A stretch of DNA of 64,000 bases from Bettongia penicillata ogilbyi. Its lineage: Eukaryota; Chordata; Mammalia; Diprotodontia; Potoroidae. The stretch lies in the NCBI GenBank assembly GCA_023548195.1, contig JAJHZJ010000808.1, positions 1,266,182 through 1,330,181 of the forward strand, written 5' to 3'. Shown in pieces: positions 1 through 13,000 of the stretch (position 1 is the stretch's first letter; each line of letters opens with the position of its first letter). The notes below the pieces were generated by a model that saw only the letters and a list, made by a program, of their open reading frames with translations, was not told the DNA's origin and made no database searches. The position numbers and the translations under genes are program-made.

Positions 1-291
1 TTTTAACATAAATTTGTATAACTTCTATATAAATTCTATGATCAATTACCTCAGGCTAATTTATTCACAGACATAATATTCAAGAACCAGAGCTTAAAAT
101 GAATGTTATTGTAGCAGTATTTCACATGTAATAAATGTCTCCTAAATAAACACATCAATGACTATCTTTATACCATCTATAAACAAGACTTAAGATAAAC
201 ACCATTACACAAAAGAAAAGTGGTGAGCTCTGTGTCATTAAATATGAGCAATTAAATGAAAAGGCTTACTCTAAAGAAAAAAAAAGCTCAC

Positions 292-349
292 CTTTCAGGA
301 TCACATACACTGTTATCTGCCACCATGGCTTTTAAAACATCAGCATTTG
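292..349 (-). CDS. RELL1: RELL1 exon 4: cytoplasmic segment
   Basis: This exon is 58 nt, entering in phase 1 and leaving in phase 2. The acceptor has a T-rich tract (plus-strand A run 351-368) followed by AG; the donor is GTGAGC (286-291). It encodes ANADVLKAMVADNSVCDPE, with the next Ser split at the donor. This continues MKNE of exon 3 and matches the family's ADVLKAMVADNSLYDPES region, with Val-Cys in place of Leu-Tyr. The next exon, starting the Pro-rich PVTPSTPGSP segment in known RELL1, lies outside the window to the left. Confidence 0.95.
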
Positions 350-3300
350 CTAAAAAAAAAAAAAAAAATAGAATAGTAATTATACTTAACTGCATGAAAT
401 GCATAATCACAGAATTTTAGACTGAGACAGGATTTTATAGGTGTTCTGGTCCAGCTTCCTAGTTTTACAGGTGAAAAGATTAACTCTAACTTCCAAAAGG
501 TACAAAGCAAGTAACTGGCAGATTTGGCCAACAATACCTTCAAAAACATGTGAGAATTTAATAGCAAGCAAAGGGCACACCTAACCTAAAGACAAAGAAA
601 TTTCCCATTGATTTTAAAAAATAAAAATAGATCCACATTTGTCCCTGTCATGCTCAAGGGTTAACATACATTTTAATAGATTGATATTCTTCCTCATTCC
701 TTTCCAACATGTCTGGATTTGTCACCATTCTTGACGTGCCATCTCCTCAAGCTGTCTTCCTTTATCTCTCCTTCCCTTTCACTGCTCAGCTCCTACAAGA
801 AGTTGTCTTCATTTACCGCCTCCAATTCCTCACATCTTATTCACTTCTAAGTTCCTTGTAACTCGGCTTCTAATTTCAACATTCAACTGAAACTGTTATA
901 TTCAAAGTGACCAATGATAGCTTAATGGTTACATCCAATAGCCTTTCTTCAATCCTCGTTCTTGAGGTTCTCAACATTGTTGACTACCCCATTCCCTTAC
1001 ATATATTCTCCTCCTTGAATTTTATGACACCATGGTCTCCCGATTCTTTCATCTATCTGACCATTTCTTCTCAGTCCACCCTGCTGGATCACCATCCAGG
1101 TGATCCCGAGACATGGGTGTAGCCCAGGACTCTATCCTGAGACCTCTTCTCTCCTTTTCTCTTTATACACTCTCTCAATGATCCCATCAGCTCCCACAGA
1201 TTCAATTAACTTCTCTATAGAGATGATTCCAAAATCTATTCTCAAATCACCTGCTGAATTGGAATCTCAAACCACCAAATACCTACTGGAAATTTTTATC
1301 TGATTGTTCCATGGGCATCTTAAAAGGGAACTCGTGAACTTCCCCTTCTAAACTCAATTCTCTTCCCAACTTCCTCATTTCTCTCAGGAGAACCAGCTTC
1401 CTTCCAGTTATTCAAACTTACAAAGTATCATCTTCACCTCTTTACTCTTTCTCACTCCCCAATATTTAATCAGTTGCCAATTACTTATGAATTTATCTCC
1501 GCATGTCTTGACTTTATAATCTCTGCCTTCTCTATATTCCTACTGTCACCATCTGAATTCAAGCCTTTCTCATCTCTAATCTACACTGCTGTAATGCAGC
1601 CTCTTTAATGGTCTCTCGGCCTCCAATTTCTCCTCCTCTCATAAATAGTCCATACAACTCCCAAACAGACATTCCTAAAGTAGAGGTCTGATCATGTTAC
1701 TCCCCTCCTCAAGAAGCTAGAACAATTTCTTTGCTTCTAGAACACAGAAAGGCACTCAAACTTGTTGGACTCAAGACTCTGAAAAATACTGAGAACCCCC
1801 ATAAGAACTTTTGCTTGTGTAAGCTGTATCTATTGATATTTATTGTACTGAAATTAAAACTTCACCTTAGGAACTTGGATCACCACAATGGCAAACCACA
1901 GTTCCAAAGGACTCATGATAAAATATTATTTCTCCACAAACAGACAGCTGATGGACTCAAGAGTGCAGATTGAAGCATATTTTTCTTCCTTCCTTTCCTC
2001 CTTCCCTTCCTTGATTCCTTGGACATGGGTAAAGGGAATTCATTTTGCCTGATTAAACATGTTTGTAATGGATTTTATTTTTTTTACCTCCTCAATGGGT
2101 AGGGAAGGGTGTGGGGAGAATGAGGAGAGAACTCAGAAATGAAAATTAAAAAATTGAGTTTTTCAAAAATGTAAGGAAAATTATTTCCTTTGCAAATGTG
2201 TTAATGAGAATGCTATGTCATGAGAACTTTTCTGTATAAATTGTGTATGTCTTTAATTAAAATGATGCATCATTTTTATTTAATCATTGGCAAGACATTG
2301 GATGACCAACGTTATTGATTAATATGAGAGAAATGAAATGGACAGTTCACTAATGGAACTTTGTTAATGTCAGGATAAAACACAGTTCTACAAGCCCTAA
2401 TTTAAAATAGAGTCCCTTGTGCTATTTATAAATGATAATTGTTTTATAATCACTTGCACTGAGAAATATAAGGGAGGACCTACATAAGAGTTTTTCAAGT
2501 TGTAATATTTAAAGAAAAAATCCATTAAAAAGTAAACTTAGTATTATCACTAAAATAGTTCTGACCTCATAAAAGCATCTCTGGATCTCACTTGGAGAAA
2601 TGCTGCACTAAAATAAAATGTGAACTCCTCTTTATAATATTTAAAGCCCTTTGCAATCTGGCTCCAGCATCTTTTTCAAGGCAGACTACATATTACTCTC
2701 TTATCCCTCAATGTTCCAGCCAACCTGACCTACAAGGTGTTCTTTTACACCATGTTACTGAATGTTCAGTCTCCATTATTGGCTAATTCATCCCCCATTC
2801 CTGGAATGCTCTCCCTCTCCCCTTCTAACTCACAGAATCCCTAGCTTACTTGGAAACTGGGTGCAAGTACCATCTCCTACAGGAGGTCTTTCTGATTCCC
2901 ACTCCTTTCCCAAACCCACTCCCCACACACCTGGCTAGTGCTCCTCCTCCCTCTGAAATTAATTCAATTTAATCCAACAAGAATTTACCAAGTGCCTATT
3001 ATTTGCCAGGCACTGTGCTAGGGAAACAAAGATGAAAAGGAAAGAGCCTTTGACTTCAAAGAGATGATATTCTACCGGAGGGAAACAACAGGAACATAGG
3101 AAAGTTAATACAATACAGATAGCCTGAACCTGGGATTTCATCACTGTAAATAACTTCCACTAAAGAAACTCCCTCTACCAAAACAGAAAGGCAACTGTTC
3201 TGAAATTTATCATTTTAAAGATTTGCTTAGAGCACTGAAAAATTAAGTGACTCTCCCAGGGTCATATAGTCAGTATATGTCAAATTCAGAATTGGAAATA

Positions 3301-6300
3301 TGTAATAATTGGAATATGTAATGTGTGTGTGTGTGTATACATATAAACTAAATATGAATCAACAGGAATGTGAATTTTGGGGAAAGCACTAAAAATTGGA
3401 GAAAACCAAGAAAGGCCCAATTACCAGGAGAGTATATTTTATAAAAATATCTTGTTTCTTCTGGTGTACCATAAACTCCCTAAAGACAGGAATATTCCAT
3501 TCCTCTCTTTGTTTACCACTGCCTAATATGGTACCTAGCACATAGTAGGTGTCATATAAATGCTTACTGACTTTAATGTTGTTTCTATCCAGTTGAGTGC
3601 AAATTTCTTGAAAGCCCTCAGGAAATAACATGTAGTAGGTATTTAATAACTTGGTGTTTAATTGGCCTAAAAAACAGACCTCTAAACTTTAGTGGGAATT
3701 AATGATACAGCATCAAGCCTACTCCATGTAGAGTTTGGTTGAGTTGGTAAGAAAATAGTGTTAATGAGGGGTGGGTTACAGAGTTCATTTTCAAGTGGCC
3801 CCTTTGCCCTATTCCATAAGCCCATTCCAAAAAAGACATCTTGATGTCCTAGCCAGACATATTGAAATTACAATTTTTTGATCACAAAGGTAACCAAGTT
3901 ATACTCCATAAAGATGATGAAAACACATCATCGATACCCAGAAAAAACAACTCAAGTTATGCTCTACTGAAAATGCGTCATTTTAGAACTGGAAATTAAG
4001 GGGATACCCTTCAACTGGAGAATGGCTAAACAAGTTGTAGTATACAATTGTGATGGAATACTACTGCATTATAGGAAATGACAGGAAATGTAAGAAATGA
4101 TTTTGGAAAAGCATGGGAAGACTTGCATGACATAATGAAGAGTGAAATGAGGAAGAGGACATTGCATACGGTAACAGCAATATTGTTCAAAAAACAACTG
4201 TGAATTAAGCTATTCCAAGTATTAGAAATATTCAAATTAATCACAAAGGAAGGAAGTGAAGGAAGATGCTATCCCCTTCCAGAGAAAGAGCTGATCAAAA
4301 AAAGTATGTACAGTATGGTTTTACATATATGTATGTCTGTATCTATCTAAGTATATCTGGGTCAAATGGTAGCTTTCTCTAGTGTGGGGTGGAGAGGGAG
4401 GGACGGAGGGAGACAGAAGAAGACAGAATTTAAGCTGAAATAAGAAAATAAATTTAATTTTAAAAAAGAAAATGGATAATTTTAACCAACCTTCTCATTA
4501 ATATATGAGGAAACTGAGCTTAAGTGAAATAAAGAGACTTGATAAAAATCACAGAGGCAGGAAGAAGATGTGTCAGGGTTTGAACTTCTTTCCTTGAGAA
4601 TCTAAGTAGCTCCATTCAAGTAGGCATTGTTTCACTCTTTGTATTTGTATCTCCAGTGACTAGCACATAGCAAGTCCTTCTTAAAGGTTTGTTGATTAAT
4701 TTTTCTATTATGTACCACAGAGATCAGCTTCCTATGAAAAATGAAGCATATTTAATCTACTTAAATGGATACAAAATATTTAAATCATCTTAACATTCCA
4801 GGTACAGAGTAACAAAGCCTAGTTTGAATTGGGCTACTGTTAATAAAACCATTCAAATACAGCTGTAATCCTATGCAATTAATGAAAGCAAGGGAGTTTA
4901 TAAGGGTCCCCCATTTCTCCCTTCAGTTCTTTCTATGTCTGCCAGATTGTCATGAAACAAAAATAATAATAGCCAATATTTACATGGTACTGTGTTAAGT
5001 GTTTTATAATTATAATATGATTTGAACCTATAGTCACAGTCACATTGGAAGGTAGGGCTACTATTTATTCCCATTTTACAGATAAGAAAACTGAGACAGA
5101 GGTTAAATGACTTGCCCAAGGTCACACAGCTAGTGTCTGAGATTAGATTTGACCTCAGGTCTTCCAGACTCCAAGCCTAGCACTCTATCCACTGCCCCAC
5201 CTAGCTGCCTACATTACTACTGCGGTTAGTATTATTATTTAGATCTGGAAAGAACCTTAAAAGTCAGCTGGTTCAACCTTATCATTTTATAGATGAGGAA
5301 ACTGACCTACAGTGACTAAGACATGGAGCTCCTTCCTGGAACCTAAGCCTCTAATTCTAAAATCTATCACCCTTTCCACTGTACCACTCTACTCACATTT
5401 ATAAAGTGCATTAAGGTTTACATTTGGAAAAGCTGCCCTGTAAGGTACAAATGAGAGAAGTGAGCTTCACAGAGAATTTCCCAATGTTGTACCATTAGTA
5501 AATAAATGCTGGGGTTAGAACCAGAACTGGGAATTTATTCCATGCTGCTTATAGGAGGTCATCAAATGGTTAAGGATATTTCTGAAAATTTCACTCAGTG
5601 AAATATAAAAATGTGAATACTTGTAAAAAAAAAAAAAGTCGAAGTACCACTTTCATAACTAACTTACGAGAACCACAAGAAATACCCTGGAGACAAAAAG
5701 AGAAGGACCAACCATTTGCCATGTGCCCCAACTTTAACATTTTATGCACCAAATAACATCCTTCAATGTTGGGGCCGAGGAACAAGGACTCCATGGAGGA
5801 TATTTTTGTTACTGGTATGTAACAATTGATGTTACTCAACGATGACTTCAAGCTCACGGTGTCTGAGGGGCAAAGACCAGCTTTATACTGGACAAGAGAA
5901 GACAGCTGCTTTTTCTACAAGTAAATGGGATGATATTTGTAAAGTGCTTAGCACAGGGTCTGACACACAGTAGGCGCTACAGAAATGCTTATTTCCTTCC
6001 CTTCCTCAAAAGCAAAAAGGAAGCTTTTGTCTCAATGAGAATTTTGCGGTGAAGGGAATAAAAAGACAAAATAATAGCAGATTTTCTGTCACATAGGACT
6101 GTGCCAGTGAATTTGCTAACTTACTTTTTAAATGAACTTTTCAGAATCAGAATTCTTATATCTAAAAGCAGCCACTCACTCTAACCAAGGCTTGAAAAAT
6201 ACGAAGATGTATACATCATACCTAAATGTTAGCAATGGAATCTATTTACCAGTCACCCTTAGAATTGACTGTACCTGTCCTCACATCCATTAGTATTTAT

Positions 6301-7061
6301 TCTAATGGCAGGGAGCAACCTACCTTACAGGTATGTTAGGAAAGCATCATGCAAACCTTAAAGTGCTCTAGAAATGAAAGTAAGAATAATAATTATATTA
6401 TGATAACTTGTCCTCATTATTAGCATAGGGGAGAAATAGGACCTTGAGATGTTTTCCATTTTCATTAGTACTTGGGAGGAAAGCAACTAGACTAGCTTAT
6501 GGATTCTGAGCCTGAGAGAAGCCGGCTTATCTTCATGACTGCTGCTATCACACTCCTGTTTCTTTCACACTTTCTACAAATATGTCACTTATCAAATCCC
6601 AAAATCAAAAATGGAAGACAGAGTACGTCAGTAAAAATGGAACATTAAAAGAGGCAATGGTGATTTAGGGTTATTAGGTGATTTAAAACTGCCTAGAATT
6701 GCCTAAGAAAATATATAACTCACTGGAAATCAAAGGGATGTCCATCAACTGGGGAATGGCTGAATAAATTATGTTATATGAATGTAATGGAGCACTACTG
6801 CGCCATAAGAAATAATGAACAAGAAGACTTCAGAGAGGCCTGGAAGGACTTATATGATCTGATGCTGAGTGAAGGGGAGCAGAACCAGGAGAACTTTGTG
6901 CACAGCAACGACCACAGTGTGCGAGAGTTTTTTCTGGTAGACTTGGAACTTCGTAACAACACAAGAACTTAAAAATAAATTCCCAATGGTCTTCTAAGGC
7001 AAAATGCCTTCCATACTCAGAGAAAGAACTATGGAATTCATTTGCAGAATGTAGCAGATCA

Positions 7062-7099
<38 letters not shown>

Positions 7100-10000
7100 T
7101 TATGTTTTGATTTGTTATATGATTTCTTCCATTTGTTTTAGTTCATCTACACAGCATGACTAGTGAAAACATATTCAATAGGAAAGTACATGTAGATCCT
7201 ATACAGAATTGTATGCCATCTTCGGGAGGGAAGGTGGTGGTGGTGGGCAGGTAGGGGGGAAAAAAATCTAAGTTTTATGGTAGTGATGGTAGAACATTAA
7301 AAAGAAAATATATAACTCACAAAACGATAATTCTCCCTTTAAATGTAAACTGTAAAAAAAAATGTTTTTAAGCTCGCCAAGACACAATAACAGCAATAAA
7401 ACAATGTAACAATAATAACTAATACTTACATAGCACATTAAAGTTTTACAAAGCACTTCACATAAAATAATTCCCTTTTATAGATGAGAGGTTAATGACT
7501 TGCCCAAGGTCACACAGCTTATACATACAGGAAGTAGAATCAGAATCCATATCTTGCTGACTCCAAGTTCAAAATTCTATCCACTATACGACACTGACTC
7601 TAATATATAATTTATGCTTTTGTGAGCCTATTAGGTTTTATATATTATTAGTGGTCTGAGTTTCCATGATTGGCCAGAAATTTTTACTAAATATTCCACT
7701 TGTTTGTACTGAAACCAGTTCCGGATAGGAAAGAGGTCCCTATATGTTACCAAGAAGCACTGGAATTCTTTTCAGGGATGCAAACAAAGCTTCTTCTACT
7801 CTCCCCCTTAATGCCCCCATGCCATCAATCCTACAGGCCTCTATACCAGAGCTCTTGAAGTGGAGTCCATAAACATTTTTAAAATATATTTTGATAGCTA
7901 TTTCATAACTGATTTTCTTTGTAATCTTAGGGATTTTATTTTATATGCTGAAAACCATTATTCTGAGAAGGGTCAGACTGCTAAGGGATCCATAATACTC
8001 AAAGGCTTAAGAGTCCTGCTCTATGCAACATTTATCAAAATGCCCAAGGCTTCGAGCAATACCTTTGCCACATCTAGCACGGGGAGCCTTCGGAAGCTTT
8101 TATTGGCTGCCTCAGATGAGAAAAGTTCAACATAAACACTGATTACTACTTCTAAAATGCTTTATTAGCAATACCTTAGACAATACACGAATTAATGTCC
8201 TTAGATTTTCTTATTTGCTACATTTCCTTCACATCCGGAAGAATTTAACGATAGCTGATAATCATCTGCAAGCTGACTTCCTTTAAACCATTCAATTCTT
8301 TGCTAACTGAAGTATACAGGAAATAGGTAGAAAAAGGGAACTGAGGTGCCAGAGAAAATCTTCAATAAGAAAGAATTCTCAGGAAAATGCCCTCCCTCCC
8401 CAACTTCCCTCTACTTTTTATCCTAAACAACATTACAACTGAGGAGAGAAGACTGAGGCAAAATTTCTATCAGATCATCTTTCCTCAAAAGTCCAGTTAC
8501 TAAATCTCTCTACATCTAAGCATAATGAGTCATGGGAACCTTAGTTACATTATTAGAAGCAATCACCTTGTTAACTCTCTGAAAGAGCTACTCAGTTACA
8601 TAATATTTAGGAACACTTTCTATTTGGGGATAGAGTCTAGACCAGTGATTTCATTAGTATAGTGTCAAGAATATTAGGAGACACCCCATTTTCCTGAGCT
8701 GAAGTCCAACAAGCAAGCTATGCCCTGAGCTTGGCATAACAACAATCCTTTGCGCTCACCCTCTGGATGATCTCACCCTCTGGCAAAACTATATCATTTT
8801 TGTGTTGCTGTGATCCATATTTCCCAGGGGATCCCAGGGAAGTTGGTACTGCAGCCAACATGCTACAGCAAAGTGATCAATTAACTCTCCTGACTTGCTA
8901 AGTGAACCAAATCAGGTGCTTCAATCCTATTCCTGCCACACTGGTTCTGTATCCCACTTAACCCTAAGAACTTGAGACAATCACAAAGCTCAACAATTCT
9001 AATAACTTAGATGCCGTTCCCACGGGACCCAAGAACACCTGTATTGTCCCAAGAAATACCAACTGTGGGAACCGTTTACTCAAAACTATTGAGTTCCACC
9101 TTCTTGTAGCTTTCATGTACAAAAGCCCTACCCCAGTCACAAGCCATAAGCCTTCCTTCTCAGAAAAGTGGACTTCTGTTTGCAAGAGTTTTCCTCACTT
9201 TGAAATTAAACTTCTGTTTAATTCCTGACTCTCCTGTCTCTAGCCTGCTTTGTTCAACTCCAGACACCCATAGGTTAGAGACCAGGTCTGGTCCAGTTGA
9301 CAATAGGTAAGGTCCGGGACAGAAAAATTCTTCTACCTATATAGGTGAGCACCTTCTCTGCAACTCATAGTCCTAAAGGTTTGCCTGGAGCACTTGGGGG
9401 GCGGGGAGGGGTGTTAAGTAATTTGCCCAGGATCATAAAGTCACTGTGTGTCAGATACAGAATTAGAATTGAGTCAGACCTTCTTGTTCCCAAGGCTAGC
9501 TCTCTATCCACTATACCAATTCATAGATTACATTTACAATTCTGGACCCTAACACAGAAGCTGCCTAGAAAGTCCCTTTTGCCTTTGTAAATAATCAGGG
9601 CCTGCCTGCTGAGCATTTGCGTCTCTAGTTTCTACCTTGGCAGACAATCTAAGTCCCTTAGCGTAACCAACTCCAGCGCAGCAGCCATTTCCTGGTCTCC
9701 CTACCAGAAGAAAAAATTAACAGGAAAACCAGAGAGGCGACAATTCTAGTAACAATCGGGGAATGAGGTAGTACTCCATTTAGTCAAAGTTCAAGGAATT
9801 ACAGGAGATTAATGATTTGTGGAGCACCTGATAAAAGTCTATCCCATAAGACATTTAGCAGCTTGCCCAGACAAACCAAAATTGAATTGCAACATGCAGG
9901 ATGTGATTAACATATGAATAAGGATATCATTAGAAGTCCAAAAGTATCAAAATTTAGTCTTCAGTCCACGGTGATACAAAGGATATCCAAGGGTGACGCA

Positions 10001-13000
10001 AAAAGGACTTCAGGGAAAAGAACCCAGACAATTGAGCTAAGCCCCGCAGTCACACTGGGAGAGCTGGTTGTGGGATAAAGATATTTTCCCATCAAGTCAT
10101 GAAAGATCGTGGCTTCAAAGCAGAGCCCAGAAATGCAAAGTTACAAATTTCTGATAAGTTATTAGTATTTACCTAATTAGCAGAGGCAGTTCTGATTCAG
10201 CCTAAGAGTGTAGAAAGTTTCAGGAGAGGGCAGGCTTGTTTTGTTGGGGTTTTTTCATAATTCTATTGCTAGAGTCTAGCAGAATCTCTTGTACTTAGTA
10301 GGTCAGTCAATAGACAGTTGTTAAGTGCCTACTATGTGCCAGGCACTATGTTGAGAGGCAAAAGATAATCTGTGCCCTCAAGGAGCTCACAATCTAATAG
10401 GGAGATGACAAATAAATATGTTTATATTTGTATAAAATAAGATATACACAAGATAAATAGGAAATAATTTAGGCACTGGAATGAATAAGGGTTGGGAAAG
10501 GCCTCCTGTATTAAAAGATGCTAGGGAAGTAGGTGTTTAAGAATGGGAGACAAATGTCTGGTGTAGCCTGAAGTCATGAAACAAAACAAAAAGGCATAGT
10601 TTACAAATGGAACAGCTTCTATAACCCTGTTATCGTTGAAACCACGTTCTAATCAACTGACCTAATTATAGCTTCAATTCCTATCATAGGGGCAGCGAGG
10701 TTGGGCAATGGATAGAAGCCTGGAATCAGGAAGATTCATCTTCCTGAGTTCAAATCTGACCCTAGACACTTATTAGCTGTGTGACCCTGAGCAAGTCACT
10801 TAACCCTGTTTGCCTCCATCTATAAAATAAACAGAAGAAAATGGCAAAAACCACTCCAGTATCTCTGCCAAGAAAACCTGAAACAGAGTCACAAAGAGTT
10901 TGATATAAGTGAAAAACAGCAACTCCCTAGATAAGCTCTGGCAAGTTCATAGGATTTCTCTTGGCTTCAGTTTCCTTACCTGCAAAATGAGGGGATGGGA
11001 CTAGATCTCTAAGGTTCCTTCCAGTTCTAAATCCTGTACTTGGGTTCCAGGCCTGGCTCTGACATTAACTACCTATGAGTCCACTGAAAAACATTTGGCC
11101 TCTCCGAGTCTCAGTTTTCTCATCTCTAAAATGGGGACTTCTTCCTATTTCACTGGTTTGTGGTCAGCAACGTGTGATGTAAACACAAAGTATTACAGAC
11201 ATGAAAGTTATTATTAGGTCGAGAAGACTTATTTCTGTTCCTTCTCACCCAAGGAATGCCATTTTACCATACCACCCTACTAAGCCTTAGCATCACCAGA
11301 TATCACTGCCATGTACAAATACCTGTGTATTTAGACATCCATTTTGAAGAAGATCCCACTTACCCAGAAATCACTTACCTGTTGCCTGAACATCCACACA
11401 ATACACTTCAGGCATTTTACACATAGGAAATATCCTCTGAACTTTACTCATTGTCCAGTTACCCTCATTTTACACACAATTCCCACAAGTCCACTTATCT
11501 ACTTACCCCTAGCCCATAGTGAATCCACTAGAGGTCAATTAGAAAGTGTGGAAGGATATCAGTCAAAGAACAACCCAGTATATCCATAAAAAGTAACAGT
11601 AAGAGAAGAGATGGAAAAAATATGAAAGGTAAACCAAAGAACTCTAAAAGAACAGGATTCTGAGATTATTAAGTACCAAGTCATCAGGAGCCCCTAAGGG
11701 CATCACTAATTAAGTTAGGATTCATAGGTTAAAGCAGACCTTGCTTGCTGGTTTAGTTGTTTTCAACTTTTCATGACTCCATTTGGAGTTTTCTTGGCAA
11801 AGATACCAGAGTGATTGGCCATTTTCTTCTCCATATCATTTTATAGATTGAGAAACTGAGGCAAACAGAGGTTAAGTGACTTGCCCAGGGTCACAGAGCT
11901 AGTAAGTGTCTGAGGCTAGATTTGAACTCAGGTCCTCCTGAGTATAGCTAGCACTCTGTCCACTGCACCACCTAGCTGGGGCTGCCCCACCTAGCTGGGG
12001 CTGCCCCAGCCTGGTAGAATAGAAAAAAACATTAAACTCTGCAAGAGAAAACCTGGGTTTTAAGTTCCAGTGTCACCATTTAATGGGTATATAAGTTCCT
12101 TGAGGAGCTTATCAGGTATATAAAGAAGGGTCAGCTTCACTTTTGCCTTTGTATTCCCAGCACCCAGCCTGGCACACATTAAGTACTTAATATTTATTAA
12201 GTGATATAATTTGGGGCAAGACAAGTTCTCTGAGCCTCAGCGTCCCAAGTGTCCAATCAACCCAATGATTAATGGAAGAATAACACAGCATCATGGATGG
12301 AAAGCAATTTAGAACCATGAACACTATAAGATATTATTATAGGCTCATATCATTAATGCCACCAAAGTCCCTCCATACTACATTGCCTCCCAAATTAAAA
12401 TAATAATGATGGCAATATTGGAAGAAGCATTTTTGCTCTATATACTTTTTTATTCTATAATACAAATTACTGTTTATTAACCATGTTGCCCTAGTTTTAT
12501 TATAATATAAGCTATTACTTAAGAAGGTGGGGGAAAGGTGAGATCCATTTTAAAAGATTGCAATCAGAAATGCTCACATTTTTTCCCCCAGAACTTTTGG
12601 TGCTTATAAACAGAAGCTTTGGTTATCTGAAAATTTCATTTATGTAGAATGGTTCACTCCTACCTAAAGTTAATTAAATGAGGTGTTGTTATAGTTACAA
12701 AAAAAGGCTGACTACTCAATTGCTACTTCAACTGGTATTAACATGACCAAAGGTATTCACAAGTTTATCTCTTACTGAAAATTTGTTCTGAAGATTTTTT
12801 AAACTACAAGAAGTTTTAAATATTATTAGCATATTGCCAAGTTTATTATTATATTATTAAAATGACCATACCTTCATTCTTCATGATGTAATGGACGATT
12901 TGTCCAACAGTATCACTGTTTTCATTCATGCTGTCATTCAATTCTGAAATAAAAAAGCAGATGACATTTCAGCAAATCACGTGCACCCTCTACAATTCTT

